From Modestobacter sp. Leaf380 (lineage in GTDB: Bacteria > Actinomycetota > Actinomycetes > Mycobacteriales > Geodermatophilaceae), in assembly GCF_001424485.1 (NCBI RefSeq), contig NZ_LMQC01000019.1, positions 310,001 to 374,000 on the forward strand: a stretch of 64,000 nucleotides of DNA, given 5' to 3'. Both the position numbers and the translations under genes were made by a program. Positions 24,490 through 32,700 of this stretch are shown in pieces. Numbering within the stretch: position 1 is the first letter of the stretch; each line of letters opens with the position of its first letter. Below the pieces are notes generated by a model that was not told the origin of the DNA, did not search any database, and saw only the letters and a list, made by a program, of their open reading frames with translations.

Positions 24490-25556
24490 CAGATCGACGC
24501 CTGGTCGGCGAACTGCTCGTACCGGTAGGGGTTGGCCTCGATCGCTGCGGCGGCGTCCTCGGCGGTGACCATCGACTGCTCGACCACGTTGTCGAAGGTG
24601 ACCTCGCCGCCCTCCAGCGCAGCGCGGACCGCCTGGGCGGCGAGCAGACCGGTCTGGGCGGCCGAGTAGTAGCGGGTGGCCGACAGGTACGGCGTCTCCA
24701 GCCAGGTGAACATCTCGTCGTCGGCGTCGCTGGACACGTGGGCGATGCCGGTGAGGCCGTTGGCCTCCAGGTAGGCGGAGATGCCGTTGGACATCGAGGC
24801 GGAGTAGGCCACGATCGCCGTCACCCCCGGGTTGGCCTGCAGCCCGGACTCCACGATCGAGGTGGCGGTGTCCCGGGCGAAGAAGCCCTGCTCGCGGATG
24901 ACGACCTCGAACCCGCTGCCCTCCAGTGCCGCGTCCAGGCCCTCGTCGATGCGCTCGGAGAACCCCTGGCCGACGATGCCCTGGACCACGATGACCGGGC
25001 CGGGCGTGGCGTTGGCGATGAGCCACTCGCCGATCATGGTGCCGCCCTCGACGGAGTCCAGGTCGGCGACCCCGGCGTAGTACTCGTCGGCGTCGGACTC
25101 CCCGGGCCACAGCGCGTTGCCCACGGGCACGTCCTGCTGGGCGGCCAGCTGGGCCGCGCGGGCGATCGTGGTGGCGTCGGCCGGCAGCACGACCAGCCCG
25201 GCGATGCCCTGGCTGAGCAGGTTCTGCACGTTGCCCAGCTCGGTGGAGGAGTCGAAGTCGTTCTGCACGCCGGCGAAGGAGTACTCGGTGCCCTCCAGGG
25301 CCTTGAGCACTCCCTCGGCCACGTAGCTGGAGTAGGCGTTGTTGCCGTTCAGGGAGAGCCCGATGGTCTTCCCCGTGCCGACCGCGCCGCCGCCCCCGGA
25401 CGCGGCCGAGGACCCGGGGTCCCCGCCGCAGGCGGAGACCAGACCGCCGACGGCGAGACCGCCGCCGATCAGCCCGGTCAGGCGGAGGAAGTCGCGGCGG
25501 GCAAGCGGGGAGCGGGACAGCAGCGAGGCAGGGGTCGCGGCAGGGGTCATCGTCAC
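24489..25556 (-). CDS. ABC sugar-type substrate-binding lipoprotein (periplasmic-binding type 1)
   Basis: About 355 residues. SPLARRDFLRLTGLIGGG is a twin-arginine-like signal, followed by a lipobox ending in VSAC, so the protein is a lipid-anchored exported protein. The mature part (TIGLSLNGNNAYSSYVAEGVLKAL, GIAGLVVLPADATTIARAA, ATPGPVIVVQGIVGQGFSERIDEGLDAAL) is an RbsB/LacI-like two-lobed binding fold. Such proteins bind pentoses, hexoses, autoinducer-2 or nucleoside-like ligands; the ligand is unknown. GTG 25556 is preferred as GGAG lies 7 bases ahead; ATG 25550 is two codons in. It is separated from the permease gene by 76 bases. Confidence 0.88.
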   Translation of the reverse strand: MTMTPAATPASLLSRSPLARRDFLRLTGLIGGGLAVGGLVSACGGDPGSSAASGGGGAVGTGKTIGLSLNGNNAYSSYVAEGVLKALEGTEYSFAGVQNDFDSSTELGNVQNLLSQGIAGLVVLPADATTIARAAQLAAQQDVPVGNALWPGESDADEYYAGVADLDSVEGGTMIGEWLIANATPGPVIVVQGIVGQGFSERIDEGLDAALEGSGFEVVIREQGFFARDTATSIVESGLQANPGVTAIVAYSASMSNGISAYLEANGLTGIAHVSSDADDEMFTWLETPYLSATRYYSAAQTGLLAAQAVRAALEGGEVTFDNVVEQSMVTAEDAAAAIEANPYRYEQFADQASI

Positions 25557-25632
25557 GAGGGGGCTCCAGGGAGGACGCAGGGGAGGGGCGGCGAGCGGCC
25601 GGGCGACGTCGACCGGGTGGTGTGCGGGCCGG

Positions 25633-26760
25633 TCAGTCCGGCGGGTCGGCGTCCCGGCGCGAGGGGCGGCGCAGCAGCGGGTCGGTCGAGGCACGGACCG
25701 CGGAGCGGACGGCCGAGGCGCGCCCTGCCCCCCGGCCGCGGGCCACCCGGGCGTCGGCCGCGGCGGTGACCGTGACGGCGAGGATGAGGATGCCGCCGGA
25801 GACCAGCTCCTGGTAGGCGCCGGGGACCTGGAGGAAGGTCAGCGAGGCGCTGATGACGCCGAAGACCAGGACACCCAGGACGGTGCCGACCATCGTGCCG
25901 CGCCCGCCGGACAGCGCTGCTCCGCCGAGCACCGTCACCGCGATGACCGCGAGCTCCAGGCCGGACCCGGCACGCGGGTCGCCCGAGGCGAGCCGGGCCA
26001 TCAGCACCAGCCCGGCGAACGCGGCCAGCGTGCTGTTGCCGACGAAGAGCAGCACGACGTGCCGGCGCACCGGGATCCCGGCCAGGAACGTGGTCTGCCG
26101 GCTGGATCCCAACGCGAACGTCGTCCGGCCGAAGCGGGTCAGGTGCAGCACGACCCCGGCCAGCAGCACGACGACCACCAGGAAGACCACCGGTGCCCGG
26201 ACGCCGGCCCACTCGCCGAAGCCCCAGCTGTCCAGGCCCGAGGCGACCGGGACCGGGGTGTTGTCGCTGAGCACCAGGGCCAGCGAGGCGAAGACGCTGA
26301 GCCCACCCAGGGTCAGGATGAACGGCGGGACGTCGAGGAAGGCGACCACCAGGCCCCAGACCAGACCCACGGTGGCGCCCAGGGCCAGGCCGAACGCGAT
26401 GACCGCGACGTCGGACCAGCCGGCCGCGAACTGGCGGGCGGCGACGACCCCGACCAGGGAGGCCAGGCTGCCGACGGACAGGTCCATCTGGCCACCGATG
26501 AGCAGGAAGGTCTGCCCGGCGGCCAGGATGCCGAGCACGGCCACCTGGGAGAGCACGTTCTGCAGGTTCGCCTCGGACAGGAAGGCCGCGTTCTGGCTGT
26601 TCGTGTACAGCGACAGCGCGACCACCACGACCAGCAGCGGGACGACGGTGCGCAGCGCGGCCGTCGTCGTGTGCTGCAGGCGGGGGCGGCCGGCCGGTGC
26701 CGGCGGCGGGTCGGCGGCGGGGGACTGCGGGGTGGCCCGGGGCGGGGCGGTCGACGTCAT
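25633..26760 (-). CDS. ABC transporter permease (RbsC/BPD_transp_2 family)
   Basis: 375 residues with 8-10 hydrophobic segments. GGQMDLSVGSLASLVGVVAA and GTMVGTVLGVLVFGVISASL are the conserved blocks of ribose-type permeases (E/Q-x-D-L-S-V-G and the C-terminal Gly-rich coupling region). A 30-residue Pro-rich N-terminus and a basic tail of about 35 residues lie outside the membrane part. The ATG overlaps the ATPase stop (ATGA). Only one permease gene is present, so a homodimer is expected, as for RbsC. Confidence 0.9.
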   Translation of the reverse strand: MTSTAPPRATPQSPAADPPPAPAGRPRLQHTTTAALRTVVPLLVVVVALSLYTNSQNAAFLSEANLQNVLSQVAVLGILAAGQTFLLIGGQMDLSVGSLASLVGVVAARQFAAGWSDVAVIAFGLALGATVGLVWGLVVAFLDVPPFILTLGGLSVFASLALVLSDNTPVPVASGLDSWGFGEWAGVRAPVVFLVVVVLLAGVVLHLTRFGRTTFALGSSRQTTFLAGIPVRRHVVLLFVGNSTLAAFAGLVLMARLASGDPRAGSGLELAVIAVTVLGGAALSGGRGTMVGTVLGVLVFGVISASLTFLQVPGAYQELVSGGILILAVTVTAAADARVARGRGAGRASAVRSAVRASTDPLLRRPSRRDADPPD

Positions 26761-28316
26761 CGGGGGTCCTCCTGGGGGGCGCTGGTGTGCTGGTCGAGGG
26801 TCTCCAGCGCGTAGAGGCGTTCGGGGGTGGCGTCGGCGCCGTCGACGGTGGCGGTGACCCGGCCGCCGCGCAGCACCACGACCCGGTCGGCCAGCGCGGC
26901 GATCTCCTCGTAGTCGCTGGACACCACGACGACGGCGACGCCCTCGGCGGTGAGGTCCAGCAGCTGGGCGTAGATGTCGAACTTGGCGACCACGTCGACG
27001 CCGGCGGTGGGCTGGTCGAGCACCAGCACGCGGCAGCCGCCGGCCAGCCAGCGGGAGAACACGACCCGCTGCTGGTTGCCGCCGGACAGCACCCGGACCG
27101 GACGGCCGGGGTCGTCGGCCCGCACCCGACCCACCCGCAGCGCCTCGACGGCGGCCCGCCGGGCCCGGCCGGGCAGGTGCACCAGCGGTGCGGTCGGGCC
27201 CAGCGCCAGGTTCTCGGTGATCGAGCGCTCCAGCAGCAGGGCGGACCGCTTGCGGTCGGCCGGCACGAACCCGATGCCGGCCGCCGCGGCGGCCGGGCGT
27301 CCGGTCAGCGCGCCGTGGCCCTCGAGCTCCACCGACCCGGTGTCGGGACGGCGGACCCCGGCGAGCAGCTCGGCCAGCACCGAGGTGCCCGAGCCGGCCG
27401 GGCCGGACAGCGCCAGCACCTCACCGGGCCGGACGTCCAGGTCGACCGGCTCGAGCGACCCGGCGACCGACACCCCGACGGCGCGCACTGCGGGTGCCGG
27501 TCCCGCGCCGGGCGCCGGCCGCGGCGTGCGCGGCAGCCGCTGGTGGACGACGTCCCGGTCGAACATGGCCCGCAGCAGGCTGTCGGTGTCGGTCTCGGCG
27601 ACCGGGACGTCCAGCACGTGCCGGCCGTTGCGCAGCACCGTGGCGGTGTCGGCGACCTCGAAGACCTCGTGCAGGTGGTGGGAGATGTAGAGCAGCGAGG
27701 TGCCCCCGGCGCGCAGCTGGGCGATGACGCCGAACAGCGTCTCCACCTCGTCCCCGGCCAGCGATGCGGTCGGCTCGTCGAGCACCACGACCGCCGCCGG
27801 GCGGGCGACCGTGCGGGCCAGCTCCACCAGCTGCTGCTGCGCCGGCGACAGGTCCCCGGCGCGGGCGCGGGAGTCGATGGCCAGACCGAGCCGGTCCAGG
27901 TGCTCCTGCGCGCGGCGGTGCACGGCGCGGGCGCTCACCAGGCCCAGGGCACCCCGGGGCAGGGAGTCCAGCAGCACGTTGTGCCCGACGCTGAGCTCGC
28001 CGGCCACGTGCCGCTCCTGCGGCAGCACCCGGATGCCCAGCCGGCGGGCGGCGACCGGGGTGTGCGCCCGCATGGGCACCCCACCCACGACGACCCGGCC
28101 GGCGTCGGGCCGCTCGGCGCCGGTGAGCACCTTGATCAGGGTGGACTTGCCGGCACCGTTCTCGCCGAGCAGGGCGTGCACGCTGCCCCGGCGCAGACCC
28201 AGCGAGACGCCGTCCAGCGCCCGGACGCCCGGGTAGGTCTTGACCACGTCCTCACAGGCCAGCGCGTACCCGGGGTCGGTGACGTCGACCGGGTCCACCG
28301 GCAGGGTGGCGGTCAC
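26757..28316 (-). CDS. ABC transporter ATPase, tandem domains (RbsA/MglA family)
   Basis: 519 residues with two ABC domains. Domain 1 has Walker A GENGAGKST, signature LSPAQQQLVELA and Walker B VVVLDEPTASL. Domain 2 has GPAGSGTSVL in place of a normal Walker A (the Lys is missing), with signature LSGGNQQRVVFSRWL and VLVLDQPTAGVD. A degenerate second Walker A is usual in RbsA/MglA, where only domain 1 hydrolyses ATP efficiently. The GTG start at 28316 overlaps the ferredoxin-gene stop (GTGA). The protein powers the importer encoded with the permease and binding protein. Confidence 0.93.
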   Translation of the reverse strand: MTATLPVDPVDVTDPGYALACEDVVKTYPGVRALDGVSLGLRRGSVHALLGENGAGKSTLIKVLTGAERPDAGRVVVGGVPMRAHTPVAARRLGIRVLPQERHVAGELSVGHNVLLDSLPRGALGLVSARAVHRRAQEHLDRLGLAIDSRARAGDLSPAQQQLVELARTVARPAAVVVLDEPTASLAGDEVETLFGVIAQLRAGGTSLLYISHHLHEVFEVADTATVLRNGRHVLDVPVAETDTDSLLRAMFDRDVVHQRLPRTPRPAPGAGPAPAVRAVGVSVAGSLEPVDLDVRPGEVLALSGPAGSGTSVLAELLAGVRRPDTGSVELEGHGALTGRPAAAAAGIGFVPADRKRSALLLERSITENLALGPTAPLVHLPGRARRAAVEALRVGRVRADDPGRPVRVLSGGNQQRVVFSRWLAGGCRVLVLDQPTAGVDVVAKFDIYAQLLDLTAEGVAVVVVSSDYEEIAALADRVVVLRGGRVTATVDGADATPERLYALETLDQHTSAPQEDPR

Positions 28317-28612
28317 AGGTCCAGCACCAGCACCGGGTCGACCGACCGGTCCACGCACAGCGCCATCCGCCGACCCGCCGCCCGGGCTCGGGGCGAGAGC
28401 ACCGTGCAGCGGTGGTCCACCCGGCCCTCCAGGACCGAGCTGACGCAGGCCCCGCAGTCCCCGGCCCGACAGGTGGAGTCCACCGGGACCACCTCCTCGA
28501 CGACCTCCAGGACCGAGCGGTCGGCCGGCACGGCCAGCGTCACGCCGCTGCGGCGCAGTTCCACGTGGAACGCAGCGACCGGGGACCCCGCTCCGGCCGG
28601 CACCCCGGGCAC
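28313..28612 (-). CDS. Stand-alone 2Fe-2S ferredoxin domain (phthalate-dioxygenase-reductase type)
   Basis: 99 residues. The cluster ligands are Cys48, Cys53 and Cys56 (CRAGDCGAC) and Cys86 (RRMALCVDRS), the plant-type C-x4-C-x2-C...C spacing. The linker LEGRVDHRCTVLSPRARAAGRRM and the end VDPVLVLDL match the C-terminal ferredoxin domain of phthalate dioxygenase/vanillate demethylase reductases, but the FMN and NAD domains are absent. It is therefore either a genuine small electron carrier or a surviving fragment. The frame is intact and tightly packed (2 bases after the oxygenase stop, 4-base overlap with the ATPase gene), which argues for function. It also encloses an exact parS-like palindrome. 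Confidence 0.85.
   Translation of the reverse strand: MPGVPAGAGSPVAAFHVELRRSGVTLAVPADRSVLEVVEEVVPVDSTCRAGDCGACVSSVLEGRVDHRCTVLSPRARAAGRRMALCVDRSVDPVLVLDL
28558..28571. other. parS-like palindrome (exact GTTCCACGTGGAAC)
   Basis: A perfect 14-bp palindrome inside the ferredoxin gene, read there as part of AFHVELR. The same 14-mer recurs exactly at 45182. It equals the parS core used by ParB in pseudomonads and resembles GTTTCACGTGAAAC of other phyla. Confidence 0.65.
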
Positions 28613-28614
28613 GC

Positions 28615-29601
28615 TCAGACCCGCTGGTGGGTCTTGACGAACTTCGAGGTCAGGTGGTCACCCGAGGTCGTAGGCGCGTAGCGCGGCTCCTCGCCGGGGG
28701 CCACCGTGGTGGGCAGCGCCTCGATGACGGCGTCGTAGTTGGGCTGGTGGAAGAAGACGATCGACATCCGCTCGGTGTCCGCGACGACGTCCCGCGGCGG
28801 GTTGGCGACCCGGTGCCGGGTGGAGATCCACTGGTCGTTGGTCCACTGGGCCATCAGGTCGCCGATGTTGACCACCAGGGCGCCGGGGATGACCGGGACG
28901 TCGAACCAGTCGCCGTCCTGGGTGAAGACCTGCAGGCCACCGGGGGCCTCCTCGGGCCGCACGATGGTCAGGCTGCCGTAGTCGGTGTGCGCCCCGGCCC
29001 GCATCTGGCCCCGCAGCGGGGGCTCGTCGCGGTGCGGGTAGTGGATCGCCCGCAGCATCGAGATGTCCTTGTCCACGTACGGGGCGAAGAACTGCTCGTC
29101 GAGGTCCAGCCCGAGCGCGAAGCCGCGCATGATCGTGCGGCACAGGTCGTTGGCGGCGTGGAAGTAGGCGGTCCAGGCCTCCTCCATGCCGGCGGGCTCG
29201 GCCGGCCACTGGTTGGGGATGAAGTGCGGGCCGGCGTTCTCCACCGAGAAGTACGGGTCGTCCGGGACGCCGACCGGGCCGATGTCGAACTTCTGGTGCA
29301 GGTCACCGGGGGCACTGGTGTCGTCGTTGTAGGCGAAGGCCTGCTCACCGACGGCGGTGTAGCCGCGCACGGTCTTGGGGTCGGGCTGGGCGACGGCGCG
29401 CTTGGCCTCCAGCGGCTGGGCGAAGAACGCCTTGGCCGAGTCGTAGACCCCGGTCACCAGCTCGGGGTCCAGCCCGTGCCCGGTGATCTGGAAGAACCCG
29501 ATCTCCCGGCACGCGGCGTCGATCTCCTTGCCGACCGCGCGGCGACGGGCCTCGTCGTCGCTGGACAGGTCGCTGATGTCGATGACCGGGACCACGCTCA
29601 C
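28615..29601 (-). CDS. Isopenicillin N synthase-like 2-oxoglutarate/Fe(II) oxygenase (copy 2)
   Basis: 328 residues. Starts VSVVPVIDISDL; REIGFFQITGHGLDP is the DIOX_N block. Fe(II) ligands are His205, Asp207 (GAHTDYGSLTIV) and His263 (STRHRVANP), with Arg278 (TERMSIVFFHQ) for 2-oxoglutarate, at the same positions as in copy 1, so the two are paralogues. GTG 29601 follows GAGGAG with 8 bases between; the longer reading to 29670 lacks support. As first gene of the oxygenase-ferredoxin-ABC-VOC operon it probably acts on the imported compound or a derivative. Confidence 0.9.
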   Translation of the reverse strand: MSVVPVIDISDLSSDDEARRRAVGKEIDAACREIGFFQITGHGLDPELVTGVYDSAKAFFAQPLEAKRAVAQPDPKTVRGYTAVGEQAFAYNDDTSAPGDLHQKFDIGPVGVPDDPYFSVENAGPHFIPNQWPAEPAGMEEAWTAYFHAANDLCRTIMRGFALGLDLDEQFFAPYVDKDISMLRAIHYPHRDEPPLRGQMRAGAHTDYGSLTIVRPEEAPGGLQVFTQDGDWFDVPVIPGALVVNIGDLMAQWTNDQWISTRHRVANPPRDVVADTERMSIVFFHQPNYDAVIEALPTTVAPGEEPRYAPTTSGDHLTSKFVKTHQRV

Positions 29602-29755
29602 GGTGTTCGCTCCTCGCCGGGGGGATGGGGTGCGCGACCAGTCTGGCCAGCGGCGCCCTCCGGGCGACATGTGCAGCGTTCACCGTGCGGATGTCTCGCC
29701 GATGGGTGGTCTTCACACCCGAAACACGTGCGAGACCCGCTCGATCCCGGGCCGC

Positions 29756-29791
29756 CACACCGCCCGGGGCGACCCCGCCCCGGGCGGTGTG
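29756..29791. terminator. Hairpin terminator after NAD-glutamate dehydrogenase
   Basis: Perfect 15-bp arms (29756-29770 and 29777-29791) with a 6-base loop, starting 8 bases beyond the stop codon of the glutamate dehydrogenase gene on the minus strand. The rest of the 197-base gap (29602-29755) would hold the promoter of the oxygenase operon; no clear motif is visible. Confidence 0.88.
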
Positions 29792-29798
29792 CGGCGGG

Positions 29799-32700
29799 TC
29801 AGCTGCGGGCGCGCAGCCCCCGCAGCGTGCGGACGGCGACGACCAACTCGGCCAGCTCGTGCGCCTCGCCGGCGGCGAGCTCGGCCAGCTGGGCGGCGGC
29901 CCGCCGCTGGGCGGTGTCCCAGCGGGTGGCCCAGCGCTCGACCAGGGCGTCGGCGGGGTCGTCGTCCCCGGTGCGGGCGCGGAGCACCTCGGCGGTGAGC
30001 ACGGCCTGCTCCGCGGCGAGGTCGTCGCGCAGCGAGGCGCGGGCCATCGCCGGCCAGCGGCGGTCCCGGGGCAGGCCGATGACCAGCTCGCGCAGCGGGA
30101 CCAGGTCCAGCCGCTCGGCCAGGCACTGCCAGACCCGACCGGCCAGCCCGATCGGCGCCCCGGTGTCCTCGGCGACGACGGCCAGGTCCAGCGCCGCCGG
30201 CAGCAGCGCGGCGACGGCGGTGTCGGCGGCCAGCTCCGGGGGCACCCCGGCCGAGCGCAGCGACGCGGCCCGGTCGGCGTAGGCACCGGCGTCGGCGCCC
30301 AACAGCCACTCGGGCAGCTCGCGGGCGACGACGGCGACCGGGCCGGCGAACCGGGCGGTCACCGTGGCCACCGAGACGGCGGGCTCGGCGGCGAGCTCGG
30401 GCACCCGCAGCAGCCAGCGGGCGGCCCGCTCGGCCAGCCGGGTGGCCTCGGTGCGCAGCTGCACCTGGACGGCGGCGGGCACCCGGTTGTCCAGCGCGCG
30501 GGCGGCGTCCCACAGCCGGTCGACGTCGAACACGGCGCGGGCCACGGTGTGCGCCCGCACGACCGCGACCAGCGGCGCCCCGGTCTCCTCGGCCAGCCGG
30601 AACAGCCCGGTGACGCCGGCGGTGTTGACCGCCCGGTTGGTCAGCGCGGTGGCCACGATCTCCCGGCGCAGCGGGTGCGCCTCCACCGCAGCCGGGAACC
30701 GGGTGCGCAGCTCGGTGGGCACGTACTCGGTGAGCAGCCGGCCCAGGGCGGGGTCGTCGGGCAGCGTGGAGTGCAGCACCGCGTCGTCGACCTCGAGCTT
30801 GGCGTAGGCCAGCAGCACCGAGAGCTCGGGGGAGGTGAGCGCCTGGCCGTCCCGGCGCCGCTCGGACAGCGCCCGGCCGTCGGGCAGCGCCTCGACCGCC
30901 CGGTCCAGCCGTCCCGAGCGCTCCAGGGCGCGGATGAACCGGCCGTGGGCGTCCAGCAGGCTGCGGGCGGCGGTGGACTCGGCGGCCAGCGTCGCGTTCT
31001 GCGCGTAGTTGTCGGTGAGCACCTGGGCGGCGACCTCGTCGGTCATCGAGGCCAGCAGCGCGGCGCGGCCCTCGGCGTCCAGCTGGCCGTCGTCGACGAC
31101 CCGGTTGATCGCGATCTTGATGTTGACCTCGTGGTCGGAGGTGTCCACGCCCGCGGAGTTGTCGATCGCGTCGGTGTTGACCCTGCCCCCGGACAGCGCG
31201 AACTCGATCCGGCCGCGCTGGGTCAGGCCCAGGTTGCCGCCCTCGCCGACGACCCGGACCCGCAGCTCCCGGCCGTCGACCCGCACCGCGTCGTTGGCCT
31301 TGTCCCCGACGTCCAGCGCGCTCTCGGTCTCGGCCTTCACGTAGGTGCCGATGCCGCCGTTGAAGAGCAGGTCCACCGGGGCCAGCAGCACGGCGCGGAC
31401 CAGCTCTGCCGGCGTCAGCTGCTCGACGTCGGGCTCCAGGCCCAGCGCCTCCCGCATCGGGCCGCTGACCGGCACGGACTTCGCCGTCCGCGGCCAGACG
31501 CCGCCGCCGGCGCTGATCAGCATCGGGTCGTAGTCGGCCCAGCTGGACCGGGGGAGGGCGAAGAGCCGCTGCCGCTCCGCGAAGGAGGTGGCCGCGTCCG
31601 GGGTGGGGTCGACGAACACGTGCCGGTGGTCGAAGGCGGCCACCAGCCGCAGGTGCTCGGACAGCAGCATCCCGTTGCCGAAGACGTCGCCGGACATGTC
31701 GCCGACGCCGACGACGGTGACCTCCTGGCTCTGGGTGTCGATGCCCAGCTCGCGGAAGTGCCGGGTCACCGACTCCCAGGCGCCGCGGGCGGTGATGCCC
31801 ATGGCCTTGTGGTCGTAGCCCACCGAGCCGCCCGAGGCGAAGGCGTCGCCCAGCCAGAACCCGCGCTCCAGGGCGACGGAGTTGGCCAGGTCGGAGAACG
31901 TCGCCGTCCCCTTGTCGGCGGCGACGACCAGGTAGGTGTCGTCGGCGTCGTGCCGGACGACGCCCTCGGCGGGGGCGACCGCGGCGGGGGCACCTCCCTG
32001 GGACACGAGGTTGTCGGTGAGCGACAGCAGGGCGCCGATGAAGAGCTTGTAGCAGGCCTGGCCCTCGGCGAGCACCTGCTCGCGGGAGGCGCCGTCGGCC
32101 GGCGGCCGGAGCACCACGAACCCGCCCTTGGCGCCGGTGGGCACGATGACGGTGTTCTTCACCGTCTGCGCCTTGACCAGGCCGAGCACCTCGGTGCGCA
32201 GGTCCTCGCGCCGGTCGGACCAGCGCAGCCCACCGCGGGCGACGGCGCCGAAGCGCAGGTGCACGCCGATCACCCGGGGCGAGGACACCCACACCTCGCG
32301 GGCCGGGCGCGGCTCGGGCAGGTCGGGAACGGCGTGCGGGTCCAGCTTGACCGCCAGCGGCGTGCCGTCGGTGAACGCACCCGCGACGTAGGCGGTGGTC
32401 CGCTGGGTCGCCTGGACCGCGGCCAGCAGGGCGGTGAGCACCCGGTCGGCGTCCAGGGACTCCACCGCGCCGATCCGCTGCCGCAGCCGGTCGGCCAGCT
32501 CGCGCTCGGCGGCAGCCCGGTCCCCGGTGTGACCGGGGTCGAAGCGCACCGCGAACAGGTCCACCACCCCGGAGACGACGTCGGGGTGCGCGGCGAGCAC
32601 GGACTCCACGTAGCCGGCGGAGAACGGCAGCCCGCCCTGGCGCAGCCACTGCACGTACGCCCGGACGACGGCCACCTGCTGCCAGGTCAGCCCGGCCACC

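Noticed and set aside
28313-28612. Treating the ferredoxin domain as a pseudogene fragment
   Set aside because: All four cluster Cys residues are present, the frame is intact and it overlaps its neighbours by a few bases in an orderly operon, so it is called as a gene; the absence of the reductase domains is recorded as a finding.
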